Counted from the stretch's first letter, positions 8,936 to 18,268 are shown. The stretch: DNA of 64,000 bases from JAICMB01 sp035295125 (GCA_035295125.1 DATGJP010000043.1:92672-156671), one strand, 5' to 3'. The notes: a model not told the origin generated them from the sequence alone. Made by a program: numbers and translations.

Positions 8936-9526
8936 ATGACCCCAGACGCACTTTCGAAGTCTCCGGAGGAAGTCACACGGCTTCTACAAGCCTGGAGCGA
9001 GGGAGACGAGGTCGCCTTCGACCGACTGGCGCCGATCGTCTATACCGAGTTGCGCCGCCTGGCCCGGTGTTATATGGCGCGCGAACGGCAAGATCATACC
9101 CTGCAGCCAACCGCGTTAGTGCATGAGGCTTACATGCGGCTGGCCGCCCTGCACAACCTGCAATGGAAGAACCGAGTCCATTTCTTTGCGATCTCGGCGC
9201 AGGTGATGCGGCGCGTGCTGGTCGACTTCGCGCGCTCGCGGGATCGCCAAAAACGCGGTGGAAGCGATCAGCCGGTCTCTCTTGATGAATGCGCGAATCT
9301 GGGGACAAACTCCGACACATCGCTGCTCGCTCTCGATGGTGCGCTCAGTGCCCTAGCTATCGAGGATCCCCGGAAATGCAGGGTTGTGGAAATGAAGTTC
9401 TTCGGCGGGCTTTCAACGGACGAAATCGCACAATCTTTGCAGGTTTCGCCGGAAACGGTCTTACGCGATTGGAAGCTTGCGAAGCTGTGGCTCTTACGAG
9501 AGATGGGGGCCAATAGAGCGGGATAG
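8936..9526 (+). CDS. ECF-type RNA polymerase sigma factor (TIGR02999-like)
   Basis: A sigma-70 family protein of 196 residues from ATG 8936. Region 2 shows LAPIVYTELRRLARCYMARE and QPTALVHEAYMRL, the pattern of the TIGR02999 ECF group. Region 4 shows VVEMKFFGGLSTDEIAQSLQVSPETVLRDWKLAKLWL. A TATACT box at 8915-8920 excludes a TTG start at 8912 and leaves a leader of about 9 bases. It lies 69 bases before a Ser/Thr kinase with TPR repeats, a pairing repeatedly found in Acidobacteriota and Planctomycetes, where the kinase is thought to act on or with the sigma factor. No anti-sigma factor is seen. Confidence 0.92.
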   Translation: MTPDALSKSPEEVTRLLQAWSEGDEVAFDRLAPIVYTELRRLARCYMARERQDHTLQPTALVHEAYMRLAALHNLQWKNRVHFFAISAQVMRRVLVDFARSRDRQKRGGSDQPVSLDECANLGTNSDTSLLALDGALSALAIEDPRKCRVVEMKFFGGLSTDEIAQSLQVSPETVLRDWKLAKLWLLREMGANRAG

Positions 9527-9582
9527 CGCTGCATCGGAAGTCCCCCTCAAGAAAAAGCTTTCGAAATTCCGGCCGCCTCGTT

Positions 9583-9596
9583 TATACTTCGCCTGA
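9583..9596 (+). promoter_or_regulatory. -10 box directly before kinase start (possible leaderless mRNA)
   Basis: TATACT at 9583-9588 ends 7 bases before ATG 9596, the normal distance to the transcription start, and no Shine-Dalgarno sequence fits in between. This suggests a leaderless transcript independent of the sigma-factor gene upstream. Confidence 0.45.
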
Positions 9597-12169
9597 TGCC
9601 CGAGCAAGGCTCGAATCGCCGCGAACGCGTGGAAGAAATCGTCCTCGACTCGCTCGCACTCGCGGGCGCGCGTCGCGCAGACTATCTGGACTCGGCGTGC
9701 GGCAATGATAAAGAACTTCGCGGTGAAGTCGATTCGCTACTGGCACAAGAAATTCAGGCGAAGACGTTTCTCGAAAAACCGGCGCTTGAAGTTGCGGCGA
9801 AGGCTTTGGCTTCTGAAGCGGCGTCGATGCTTCTGGGGCGTACGGTGGGGCCTTACCGGGTTGACGCGCTGCTCGGCGCAGGCGGCATGGGAGAAGTTTA
9901 TCGAGGGTGGGATCCGAGACTGAGGCGTGTCGTCGCGCTCAAGTTCATGGCCAGTGAATTTTTGAGTGACGCTGCGGCCGTGGAGCAGTTCCAGCGCGAG
10001 GCGCGCGCAGCGTCCGCTCTGAGCCATCCGGGTATCTGCACGGTTTACGACGTCGGCGATATAGACGGCCGCCCCTTCATCGCGATGGAATATCTGGAGG
10101 GTGAGACTCTGCGGGCGCGGCTGAACGGCGGTGTACTATCGAAGCGCACTGCGCTCGAATACGCCGTACAGATTGCTCACGGGCTCGAGGCCGCCCATCA
10201 AAAAGGCGTTGTGCATCGCGACTTGAAGCCCGAGAATCTTTGGGTCACCGGGGAAGGCCGTATGAAGATCCTCGACTTCGGCCTGGCGAAAGTGTCCGAG
10301 CAGGGAACGGATCTCGACCTCTCCAGCGCAGCAGCGTCGACTGGCCAGGACCCCGTAATGGGAACCGTGGGATACATGTCGCCGGAGCAGGTGCGAGGTG
10401 AACCGCTGGATCATCGCACCGATATTTTCTCCTTCGGCACCATCCTGCACGAGATGTTGGCCGGCAGCCGTGCTTTTCATGGACTGTCCTCGCGCGCTAT
10501 CGTTGCCTCGATCCTGAACAGCGAGCCCCAGGAACTGGCAACGCCGGGCTTGAACCGGCTGGTTCGCCGCTGCCTCGAGAAAGACCCCGCGCGACGTTTC
10601 CAGTCAGCAGCCGATGTCGCCAGTCATCTTGAAGCAGAGCGCGACCGGCTGGAAAGCGCCGTCGATCGTCGTTTGCCCCGACGCCGCATTTTACAGACGG
10701 CCGCAAGCGCGGCGGCGCTCGCTGCCGTGCCGGTGATCTGGACGTTGTCGCCCGCCCGCTGGCGCAATGGGCTGTTCCATGCCGCTGCTCCGCGCCTTAC
10801 GCGCCTTGCAGTGTTGCCGCTCGCGAACCTGTCGGGCGATGCCCAACAGGAGTATTTTGCGGACGGAATGACGGACCTGCTGATTACCAACCTGGGGCAG
10901 ATCGCCGCCCTGCATGTGATTTCGCGGCCGTCCGTGATGCAGTTCAAAGGAACGAAACGGCCGCTTGCGGAAATCGCAAAGCAGTTGGGAGTCGAGGCGC
11001 TGGTTGTGGGTAGTGTGCAATCCTCCGGCGCTCGTGTGCGCATCACCGCGGAATTGATCGATCCGGTAACCGGTCAACAGATGTGGACGCGAGCTTATGA
11101 GCGCGAATTGACCGACGTGCTCACATTGCAGAGCGGCGTGGCGCGAGCCATTGCTGACGAGGTTCAGGCGCGGGTGACCACCGACGAAGCTGGGCGCCTT
11201 GCGCGCAACCGTAAGGTCGTACCCGCGGCTTTGGATGCCTATCTTCTCGGCTCCTTCTATTGGGACCAATTCAAAGATGAAACCATAGAGAAGGCCATTG
11301 ATTATTACAATCAGGCCATCCGTATCGATCCGACTTACGCCGCTGCCTATGGCGGCCTTGCTACATGCTGGAGCAGCTTGCTGTTTTCCGACTCCAGGCC
11401 TTGGGAAGAGACGATTGCAAAGGCACGGGCGGCGGCGGAGAAGGCTCTGACTCTCGACGATTCGCTGGCTGAATCCCACCACGCCGTGGCTATGGTCCGA
11501 TACCAGGAGTGGGACTGGAAAGGCGTCGAGAGCGAGTTGAAGAAGGCCATTGCCCTCAACCCCGGCAACTCCATCTCCCACATGCTGTACTGCAATATGC
11601 TGCGCCACGTCGGCCGGTTTGACGAGGCCATCGCCGAAGGAAAACTCGGGCTGGAGGCAGATCCGCTGTCTATGCTCTCCAACCAGATGCTGGGTGACGC
11701 CTATGTCAGCGCGCGCCGCTATGATCTCGCGATCGGACAGTTCCAGAGGGGCCTTGAACTTCACCCTGGCGATTCGACCCTGCAATATCAATTGGGCTGG
11801 GCGTACGTGTTCAGCGGTGCATATGACAAGGGCATCCAGAGTCTGAGCAGCAGCCAGGCTGCCGACGGCGTACCTCCGAGTCTGTCGCCTGATTTGGCCT
11901 ATGTCGACGCCCTGACCGGGAAACGCGGTCAGACCCGGCAGGTTCTCAACCGCCTGCTCGCGCTGGCTAAAGACAACCCCGTCTCGCCCGGGATGATCGC
12001 GCTCGTATACACGGCTTTGGACGAGCGGCCGCAGATCCTCGAATGGCTGGAAAAGGCCTACCAGCAGCACTCATCCATCATGACCTGGCTGAAAATCGAC
12101 CCGCGTTTCGACCGAATTCGGCCGGAGAATGGATTTCAGGATTTAATGCGGCGCGTCGGCCTGATCTGA
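9596..12169 (+). CDS. Serine/threonine protein kinase with TolB-like and TPR domains
   Basis: An 857-residue protein. An N-terminal helical segment (1-80) is followed by a Hanks-type kinase: glycine loop GAGGMGEV 94-101, lysine K116 in VALKF, catalytic HRDLKPEN 207-214, and DFGL 227-230, so all key residues are present. A hydrophobic segment at about 366-387 probably spans the membrane. Next comes a TolB-N/adenylate-cyclase-type domain (LAVLPLANLSGDAQQEYFAD to about 545), which binds or scaffolds partners. The C-terminal 300 residues are TPR repeats (YYNQAIRIDPTYAAAYGGLA and others). It follows the ECF sigma factor and likely signals between envelope and transcription. The ligand and substrate are unknown. 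Confidence 0.92.
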   Translation: MPEQGSNRRERVEEIVLDSLALAGARRADYLDSACGNDKELRGEVDSLLAQEIQAKTFLEKPALEVAAKALASEAASMLLGRTVGPYRVDALLGAGGMGEVYRGWDPRLRRVVALKFMASEFLSDAAAVEQFQREARAASALSHPGICTVYDVGDIDGRPFIAMEYLEGETLRARLNGGVLSKRTALEYAVQIAHGLEAAHQKGVVHRDLKPENLWVTGEGRMKILDFGLAKVSEQGTDLDLSSAAASTGQDPVMGTVGYMSPEQVRGEPLDHRTDIFSFGTILHEMLAGSRAFHGLSSRAIVASILNSEPQELATPGLNRLVRRCLEKDPARRFQSAADVASHLEAERDRLESAVDRRLPRRRILQTAASAAALAAVPVIWTLSPARWRNGLFHAAAPRLTRLAVLPLANLSGDAQQEYFADGMTDLLITNLGQIAALHVISRPSVMQFKGTKRPLAEIAKQLGVEALVVGSVQSSGARVRITAELIDPVTGQQMWTRAYERELTDVLTLQSGVARAIADEVQARVTTDEAGRLARNRKVVPAALDAYLLGSFYWDQFKDETIEKAIDYYNQAIRIDPTYAAAYGGLATCWSSLLFSDSRPWEETIAKARAAAEKALTLDDSLAESHHAVAMVRYQEWDWKGVESELKKAIALNPGNSISHMLYCNMLRHVGRFDEAIAEGKLGLEADPLSMLSNQMLGDAYVSARRYDLAIGQFQRGLELHPGDSTLQYQLGWAYVFSGAYDKGIQSLSSSQAADGVPPSLSPDLAYVDALTGKRGQTRQVLNRLLALAKDNPVSPGMIALVYTALDERPQILEWLEKAYQQHSSIMTWLKIDPRFDRIRPENGFQDLMRRVGLI

Positions 12170-12182
12170 CAACCCAGCCGCG

Positions 12183-13181
12183 TCACTTGGACTTGGCGCA
12201 GGTGCACACCACTGCCTTCCGGGAGTCCTGAAGTACCGCGTTGGCGGCCGAGTTTTCCGCCGACAGCCGGGTACTGAAGGCCTTCGTAAAGCCCACTGTC
12301 GTCACCAAAAAACGAAGGTGGGTATTCGTCCCGTAATACGAATGGCCGACGGAGACAAAGAAATTTGTGGACCTGTTGAGCTGATATCCGATCGAAACAC
12401 CGGCATCGACCAGGGTGACCTTGGCTATGCGGTCGTGATTCAGGTATTGATCGACGGTGAGATTGTTGGGAAACAGGTTGTAGTCGGACAAGATACCGTT
12501 GTGCGAATAAATGATTACAGTCGATCCTTCGAATGAGATATGTCGATTGAGCAGATACCCCAGTTGTAACTCGCCGTAGCTTCGTTTTGGCGCGACACCC
12601 GCCGCTATCTCCGGACTCATTCCGAAGGCATATTGCGCCTGCACGAATGCCCTCGGCAGGATCGGATCCAGCCGCCGTCCGACGTTTACACCCACCCGAT
12701 ACTCTTTTTCGTCGAGCCCGATCGAGGCGTGCCCGAAACTTGGATATTGGTGGCTGGGGACTGTGACCTGGAACAACGGCGCGATTTTCAGCGCACGCCG
12801 CTTAGTCACGGCGTAGCGCACATTCAGCGTGAAGTCCTGGAATCCGCCATGAAAGTCGCCATTGTCCACCGCCACGGCGGTGCTCGGGTCGCCCCGGACA
12901 AGAAGGTGCGGCGAGCCTCCCACGTACTGAGCGGCAATAAAGGGAAGCCCGACACTTACCGCAAGCCTGTCGGTGAAGGAAAAGTCAGTATTCACCAATA
13001 CGGCGTCGGAGAAGATATGGCCCTTATCCTTGGTTCGGCCATCATCGAACGAGTGAAGCCGGTCGATGCCGTACTGATACAACACGGAGACGGTTCCGTC
13101 GCCTTGCGCTGAGAGCCAGGCTTGCGCCAGGGACGAAACCGGGAAGCACGACACTAGCAACAGGAGTATCGCGCAGCGCAT
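12183..13181 (-). CDS. Predicted outer-membrane beta-barrel protein
   Basis: A 332-residue protein with a signal peptide (MRCAILLLLVSCFPVSSLAQ). The mature part alternates hydrophobic and polar residues as in outer-membrane barrels (DRLAVSVGLPFIAAQYVGG, FTLNVRYAVTKRRALKIAP, AFVQAQYAFGMSPE), resembling the MetA-pathway/transporter-like barrel group. The C-terminus does not end in the usual aromatic residue but in a tail with VVCTCAKSK, which is odd for a barrel. Its stop is 13 bases from the convergent kinase stop. Function unknown; possibly hydrophobic-compound passage. Confidence 0.7.
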   Translation of the reverse strand: MRCAILLLLVSCFPVSSLAQAWLSAQGDGTVSVLYQYGIDRLHSFDDGRTKDKGHIFSDAVLVNTDFSFTDRLAVSVGLPFIAAQYVGGSPHLLVRGDPSTAVAVDNGDFHGGFQDFTLNVRYAVTKRRALKIAPLFQVTVPSHQYPSFGHASIGLDEKEYRVGVNVGRRLDPILPRAFVQAQYAFGMSPEIAAGVAPKRSYGELQLGYLLNRHISFEGSTVIIYSHNGILSDYNLFPNNLTVDQYLNHDRIAKVTLVDAGVSIGYQLNRSTNFFVSVGHSYYGTNTHLRFLVTTVGFTKAFSTRLSAENSAANAVLQDSRKAVVCTCAKSK

Positions 13182-13205
13182 GATGGTTTTGTGTCGGAAC
13201 GGCCG

Positions 13206-13702
13206 CTACCGTTTCGCCTCTTTAAGCTTCAACTCCATGGCGCGGTCGACGGCATCCAGGTAATTCTCGATATTTCCTGGCGCTTTCATAAGACAGTGGT
13301 ATTTCTTCTGGGCGGCAAACTGTTCCTGTTTGGAGGCCTCGAAAGCCACGGGCAACAGGACTGGTTTGGAAGCCGCGGATGAAACTTTCTGGCTGAGCCC
13401 ATTCGCGTCGGCGACATCGGCGACAACCAAGTCGAATTTGCCGTTCTTCAATGCGCTGTCGAGTGCCTGCGTATCCTCCACAACCTCAAACCGGAGGCCG
13501 CTTTTCGGAAAGCCGGTTGGGATTCGAAGCTCCGAATCAGTGGGGCACTCGCCGAGCGTCCGGGATAGGCCAGGATGGCGGCCGGATACAGCGGTTTGAT
13601 TTGCGACGCCCGCGACCCCATGACCAGCATGAGCTTATCGCCGCACGCCCAAGCCAACGTTCCGACCAGAAGAATGCCGGGAAGAACCCCCCATGTGCGC
13701 AT
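13206..13702 (-). pseudogene. Receiver-like exported protein, frameshifted
   Basis: Two overlapping frames together make one protein. The first starts at ATG 13702 with a signal-like segment (MRTWGVLPGILLVGTLAWAC) and runs to SFESQPAFRKAASGLR. The second continues from about 13515 with LRFEVVEDTQALDSALKNG and FDLVVADVADANG, and ends MELKLKEAKR. The second part looks like a degenerate response-regulator receiver (a VVADVAD strand in place of the phosphoacceptor strand). The switch falls in GCGGCCTCCGGTTTG at about 13500-13515. A real frameshift mutation or a sequencing indel would both explain it. It directly follows the outer-membrane protein region on the same strand. Confidence 0.65.
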
Positions 13703-14074
13703 TTTGTCCTTCGTAACAATCTACAGGTAAGCGAAAGACATCGTCAAGGATTAACTTTGTCCCGGCGGCGACAGCGTGCATAGGACTGTGGAGCGCGCCC
13801 GAGCGACACCGCACCGCAAAATGGCGCACAACGTGAGTATTCTCACCCGTGGCTTCGCCACGGTACGCCTTCGGCAGCGACAAGCGTGGGTTGGACCTCA
13901 GGTAATACGCTCACCTGCGGAATGCCAAGCTCAGGGCACTTAGTACTCCTCTCCAATATTCATCGCATTTTCGTGAGTATGGCTAGTCACTTGCTCTGAA
14001 TGTAACCGTTGCGTCCCCTAATCGACGCACGTTGAACCCAATCCGTTCAAATTTGAAAACCAAAGGAATCGGTG
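13703..14074. other. Intergenic region with hairpins and a palindrome
   Basis: No gene seen in 372 bases. It holds two adjacent small hairpins: GTGAG with CTCAC at 13833-13846, and CCGTGGC with GCCACGG at 13847-13863 around a TTC loop. A 12-base perfect palindrome TTCAAATTTGAA lies at 14046-14057, just before the AAAGGA ribosome binding site of the next gene. The palindrome could be an operator; the hairpins could be terminators of a minus-strand or read-through message. Confidence 0.5.
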
Positions 14075-15097
14075 ATGGGGTTACGTGTCGCTCTTGTTCT
14101 ACTTTTAAGCGTGCTTGGGGGCCCTACAGTGTTCGGTCAGTTCAATGATCAGGGCCTGAATTCAAACCTCTCCATCGGGAGACAAGATCTCCGTGGACAA
14201 ATCGTAAGTGACTCCGGCGTGATCTTTTCCGATCTGTATGCGGAAATTTACGAGATCGGCGCCGCCGGGAGCCTGATCGACCGCTCGAGCGTTTCGGGAA
14301 ACGGGGAGTTTACGCTCAGCGGCGTCCCTGCCGGTCCCTGCAATCTGCGCATTACGGATGGCTCTGGCGCCGTCCTCAGCGAACAACTCGTCGAGGTGGG
14401 TGCGTCGTTTGGACGTGTCCAGGTGCGTTTGGCCGGAGGCAAGGTACAACGCCCGATTTCGGGCTTCATTTCGTTAGCGGAATTGCAGCACAAGGTTCCG
14501 TCCAAGGCTGCGACGGAAGCACGGAAATACGACAAAGCCATTCTTAAGAAGAACCTGCCGGAAGCCATCGTGCATCTTGAGAAGGCGCTCGAAATCGATC
14601 CTGAGTACCTATTCGCGCGGCGGAACCTGGCGCTTTGCTACCTCAGAACCGGCGAGGACGACAAAGCCATCGCGGAGTTCCAGAAGATTCTGAAAGCCGA
14701 TCCGCGATCCGTCACGACCTACGCCGGAATGAGCTCAGCCTATGTTGCTTTGCAGCGGTATCCCGATGCCGAGAATGCGGCGCGGCGGACGTTGGACATT
14801 GATGGATCGAACGAGTTGGGGCATTATTTCCTGGGTGTGAGTCTGATGGCGCAGCAAAAAGGCGCTGATGAAGCCATTGCGCATCTGATGAAGTCCGTTA
14901 AGCGGTTTCCACGGGCACACCTGGCTCTGGCGGGACTATTCCTTCGTAAAGGGCACAAAGACGAGGCCAAGACCGAACTGCAGCAGTATCTGGATTCGGG
15001 CGACTCGGGCGCGCGTGCTCAAGCACAACAGTTGCTGGCCGAGATCGGCGAGACGGGGACGGGCGCTGCTCCCGCCGCCTCATTCGACACGAAATAA
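14075..15097 (+). CDS. Secreted TPR protein with carboxypeptidase-regulatory-like domain
   Basis: A 340-residue protein from ATG 14075, which has AAAGGA 7 bases upstream; GTG 14072 is the alternative. A signal peptide (MGLRVALVLLLSVLGGPTVFGQ) is followed by a beta-sandwich domain (LRGQIVSDSGVIFSDLYAEI, SGNGEFTLSGVPAGPC) like the regulatory domain of carboxypeptidase D. From about residue 150 come TPR repeats (KALEIDPEYLFARRNLALCY, KILKADPRSVTTYAGMSSAY and others). It is probably a periplasmic scaffold. This combination is frequent in Acidobacteriota. The partner is unknown. Confidence 0.82.
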   Translation: MGLRVALVLLLSVLGGPTVFGQFNDQGLNSNLSIGRQDLRGQIVSDSGVIFSDLYAEIYEIGAAGSLIDRSSVSGNGEFTLSGVPAGPCNLRITDGSGAVLSEQLVEVGASFGRVQVRLAGGKVQRPISGFISLAELQHKVPSKAATEARKYDKAILKKNLPEAIVHLEKALEIDPEYLFARRNLALCYLRTGEDDKAIAEFQKILKADPRSVTTYAGMSSAYVALQRYPDAENAARRTLDIDGSNELGHYFLGVSLMAQQKGADEAIAHLMKSVKRFPRAHLALAGLFLRKGHKDEAKTELQQYLDSGDSGARAQAQQLLAEIGETGTGAAPAASFDTK

Positions 15098-15138
15098 AGC
15101 AGGTTTACAGTTATACTGGTGGATGGAGTCCCATAGCC

Positions 15139-16119
15139 TTGTCCATCCGGAAGTTCCTGCGCTTTTGCGCACACGCACAGTTACTGCCTGTACTCGAAAG
15201 CGGTGAAGAGACACTAGTTGGCGGTCAAGCCGTAATGGAGGGCGTGATGATGCGCGCTCCCCACAGCTATTGTGTCGCCGTGCGTAAAGAAAACGGCGAA
15301 ATCGTGACGGAGACGGCTCCGTTGGCCAAGGTTTCCGATAAATACCCCGCCTTCAAATATCCCTTTCTGCGGGGCCTCGGCACCCTGGGACAAGCCATGA
15401 CGCTGGGGTTCAAAGCGCTGCAGTTCTCTTTCAACGCCGCCTTTGATGATGGGAAGGCTCCCGAGGGCAAACCCAAGGAAATCCCGCAGTGGGCGATGAT
15501 CCTCAACCTGGCGATTTCCCTTTTGGGATTCCTTTTTCTGTACAAGTTCGCCCCTTTGTATCTCGCCACAAAGCTTGGCTCGGTCGTTCCCGCATTGCAC
15601 AGCCGGATCGCCGTTAACTTTGCCGACGGGTTCATCCGCCTGGGGTTGTTCCTGCTGGTCATGTTCCTGATTTCACGCATGAAGGACATTCACCGCGTAT
15701 TTCAGTATCACGGGGCGGAGCACAAGGTGGTGTTCAATTTCGAATCGGGGCAGCCGGTGAACGTTCAGAATGCCCAGCAGTTCGTCACGTGGCACCCCCG
15801 CTGCGGCACCAGCTTTCTGATTGTCGTCATGCTCGTTTCGCTATGCCTGTACCCGCTCCTGCCGTTCGACAGTTTTGCCGCCAAGCTCGCCGCTCGGGTG
15901 GTTCTGCTGCCGGTCATTGTAGGAGTGAGCTACGAAGTGATCCGGTATGCCGCGAAGCACCGCAAGGGGATGCTGGCTATGATCACGACTCCCGGATTGT
16001 GGCTGCAGCGCATCACGACTCAACCTCCCACCGATGAGCAGGCCGCAGTGGCAATTCAAGCATTAGAGGGCGCCATGGCCCTTGAAGAGTCCCAGGGCGG
16101 CGAACTCGTGATCGCCTAA
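15139..16119 (+). CDS. DUF1385 family membrane protein (YqhQ-like)
   Basis: A 326-residue protein with the family signature VGGQAVMEGVMMRAPHSY at about 27-45, several transmembrane segments (AMILNLAISLLGFLFLYKF, LGLFLLVMFLIS), and the conserved HGAEHKVVFNFE and WHPRCGTSFLIVV segments. DUF1385 proteins have no firmly known function. The gene precedes prfA and prmC, an arrangement conserved across several phyla, which suggests a housekeeping role. The start is TTG 15139 because no ATG lies before the signature. TATACT at 15112-15117 is a likely -10 box. Confidence 0.9.
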   Translation: MSIRKFLRFCAHAQLLPVLESGEETLVGGQAVMEGVMMRAPHSYCVAVRKENGEIVTETAPLAKVSDKYPAFKYPFLRGLGTLGQAMTLGFKALQFSFNAAFDDGKAPEGKPKEIPQWAMILNLAISLLGFLFLYKFAPLYLATKLGSVVPALHSRIAVNFADGFIRLGLFLLVMFLISRMKDIHRVFQYHGAEHKVVFNFESGQPVNVQNAQQFVTWHPRCGTSFLIVVMLVSLCLYPLLPFDSFAAKLAARVVLLPVIVGVSYEVIRYAAKHRKGMLAMITTPGLWLQRITTQPPTDEQAAVAIQALEGAMALEESQGGELVIA

Positions 16120-16140
16120 CGGGCGAAACGGATTCCTGCC

Positions 16141-17223
16141 ATGCAATATTCACAACGACTAGAAGAGATTGAAGCGCGTTTCGAGGGCCTGACGCACCAG
16201 ATGGCCGATCCGGCGGTCATCAACGACTCGGAGAACTACCGCAAGGTCACCAAGCAGCACAGCGATCTCTCGGAAGTGGTGGCGAAATACCGCGAGTACA
16301 AGCAAACCCGCCAGAACTACGAACAGGGCCGTGCGATGCTGGAGGATTCCGACCCCGATCTTCGCGAAATGGCCCGCGAAGAGGTGGAGCGCCTCGAGCC
16401 GGAGCTCGTCAAAATCGAGGAAGAGCTGAAAGTCCTGCTGCTGCCCAAGGATCCGAACGACGACAAGAACGTTGTGCTGGAAATCCATGCGGGCACCGGC
16501 GGGGATGAAGCGACGCTCTTCGCGGCCGAAGTTTTCCGCATGTACAGCCGTTATGCGGAAACCAAGCGATGGCGGGTCGAGGTCACGTCGGTGAGCGAGT
16601 CGCCGGTGGGCGGAATCAAGGAAGTCACGGCGCTGGTGATCGGAAATAAGGCGTATAGCCACCTGAAGTATGAGGGAGGCGTACACCGTGTTCAGCGGGT
16701 TCCGGAGACCGAACAGCAGGGGCGGGTGCATACGTCGGCGATTCGAGTGGCGATATTGCCCGAAGCGGACGAGGTTGAGGTCAAGCTCGATCCTAAGGAT
16801 ATCCGCATCGACACGTTTTGCTCGTCGGGTCCGGGCGGCCAATCGGTCAACACGACCTACTCGGCGGTGCGCATCACGCATCTTCCGACCGGGCTGGTGG
16901 TGTCCTGCCAGGACGAGAAATCGCAGATCAAGAATCGCGCCAAGGCCGAGCGTGTCCTGCGTTCGCGGCTCTACGAAATTGAGCTGGAAAAGCAGCAGGA
17001 GGCGATCGGGGCGGAACGTCGCAGCATGGTGGGCACTGGCGACCGCAGCGAAAAGATCCGCACTTATAATTTCCCTCAGAATCGTGTGACCGACCATCGC
17101 ATCGGCCTCACACTGCACCAGCTCGACCGCGTGATGGAAGGCGATCTCGAGCCGATTATCGACGCGTTGACCACCTACTATCAGACCGAGAAGCTGAAGC
17201 AACAGCCGCCCGAAGCCGCGTGA
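16141..17223 (+). CDS. prfA: Peptide chain release factor 1
   Basis: A 360-residue class I release factor. It reads UAA and UAG stop codons and triggers peptide release on the ribosome. Domain 2 carries the tripeptide recognition motif P188-E-T190 (VPET) expected of RF1 rather than RF2, and the catalytic GGQ is at 232-234 in SSGPGGQSVNTTYSAVRITH. Length matches the family. The stop overlaps the GTG of prmC in the four bases GTGA, so the factor and its methylase are translationally coupled, the common arrangement. Confidence 0.98.
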   Translation: MQYSQRLEEIEARFEGLTHQMADPAVINDSENYRKVTKQHSDLSEVVAKYREYKQTRQNYEQGRAMLEDSDPDLREMAREEVERLEPELVKIEEELKVLLLPKDPNDDKNVVLEIHAGTGGDEATLFAAEVFRMYSRYAETKRWRVEVTSVSESPVGGIKEVTALVIGNKAYSHLKYEGGVHRVQRVPETEQQGRVHTSAIRVAILPEADEVEVKLDPKDIRIDTFCSSGPGGQSVNTTYSAVRITHLPTGLVVSCQDEKSQIKNRAKAERVLRSRLYEIELEKQQEAIGAERRSMVGTGDRSEKIRTYNFPQNRVTDHRIGLTLHQLDRVMEGDLEPIIDALTTYYQTEKLKQQPPEAA

Positions 17224-18047
17224 CCCTCCATACCGCGCTTCTTCAAGGGACCAGGATCCTTGAGGAAGGCGGTATCGCCGCTCCCCGCCTGACCGCCGAG
17301 GTCCTGCTGAGTTTCGCTTTACGGCGCGAGCGGATTTATCTCTACGCACATCCCGAAGAGGAACTCAGTGAGGTCGGGTGGATTCACTACGGCCGCTATC
17401 TGCATCAGCGGCTTAAGGGTATGCCGACGCAGTACATTACCCGGCGGCAGGAGTTTTATGGGCGTGAATTCGCGGTAAGTCCGGCGGTGCTGATTCCACG
17501 TCCTGAGACCGAGCATTTGGTGGAGGCGGCGATCGAGCGGGTCGGGCCGGGCGACATCGTTCTGGACGTCGGCACCGGGTCGGGCGCGATCGCGATTACG
17601 CTGGCCTTGGAGACGCGCGGACAGGTTTTCGCAGTGGATATTTCGAGGGACGCGCTCGCGGTGGGGCGGGGCAATGCCGGGCGGCTGAACGCCGCGGTAG
17701 GGTTCCTGGCCGCCGATCTTTGCGCTCCCATCGCCGGCCGCAGCGTCGACGTGCTGGTCTCTAACCCGCCGTATGTTCCGCGTGGCGATGAGTCGGTGCT
17801 GCAGCGTGAGGTGCGCGATTACGAGCCGCATGTCGCTTTGTTTGCCGGTGCGACGGGGACCGAGATGTATGAGCGGCTCGTTGTGGACGCGGCGAGGGTG
17901 CTCAAGCCCGGGGGATGGCTCATGGTCGAGCTTGGATACAATTCGCTGCAGGCGGTGAGGGATATGTTGGGCGGCTCCTGGCGGGATGTTGAGGTTCGTT
18001 CGGACCTTGCAGGTTTGCCTCGTGTGCTCGTGGCGCGATTGATTTAG
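17220..18047 (+). CDS. prmC: Release factor glutamine methyltransferase
   Basis: A 275-residue enzyme that methylates the glutamine of the GGQ motif of release factors, using S-adenosylmethionine. It shows the PrmC-specific IPRPETE at 92-98, the SAM-binding DVGTGSGAIAITLAL from 116, and the catalytic NPPY at 182-185. The start GTG 17220 overlaps the prfA stop. It is followed at once by a palindromic repeat that probably also ends transcription. Confidence 0.97.
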   Translation: MTLHTALLQGTRILEEGGIAAPRLTAEVLLSFALRRERIYLYAHPEEELSEVGWIHYGRYLHQRLKGMPTQYITRRQEFYGREFAVSPAVLIPRPETEHLVEAAIERVGPGDIVLDVGTGSGAIAITLALETRGQVFAVDISRDALAVGRGNAGRLNAAVGFLAADLCAPIAGRSVDVLVSNPPYVPRGDESVLQREVRDYEPHVALFAGATGTEMYERLVVDAARVLKPGGWLMVELGYNSLQAVRDMLGGSWRDVEVRSDLAGLPRVLVARLI

Positions 18048-18250
18048 GTGGGGCGGCGAAACCGCCTGCCCCACCAGTCTGTCGCGCCTGTGCATCCTTC
18101 CGCAATGTCAGAATAATCGCGAGGCGCGAAGAATCTGAAGGCTGGAAAAGGTGGGACAGTCGTTTTCGCCTGAACGCGTGCTCCACCCTCCGACATTCTT
18201 CAAATCTTCGCGGCGCGTAAGGAGTCAGAGGCTGTGTTAATACCTGTATC
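18048..18250. repeat. Composite palindromic intergenic repeat
   Basis: Begins with a strong hairpin (GGTGGGGC with GCCCCACC, 18048-18076) directly after the prmC stop. Bases 18085-18138 match 25550-25603 at 52 of 54 positions. A later part (CTTCGCGGCGCG, then GAGGCTGTGTTAATACCT to 18245) also recurs near 25603-25618. Inner segments form inverted pairs (CGCGAAGAATCTGAAG with CTTCAAATCTTCGCG). It lies immediately before dinB. Confidence 0.75.
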
Positions 18251-18268
18251 CTGGTACCGAGAACGCAA

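Noticed and set aside
10691..12070. 459-codon open frame on the minus strand opposite the kinase gene
   Set aside because: Lies fully within the TolB/TPR part of the kinase; no domain features, composition typical of a shadow frame.
16159..17349. 396-codon minus-strand frame opposite prfA
   Set aside because: prfA is certain; the antisense frame is a by-product of its codon use.
18048..18250. CRISPR array
   Set aside because: The repeats are palindromic, not regularly spaced, and no unique spacers separate identical units.
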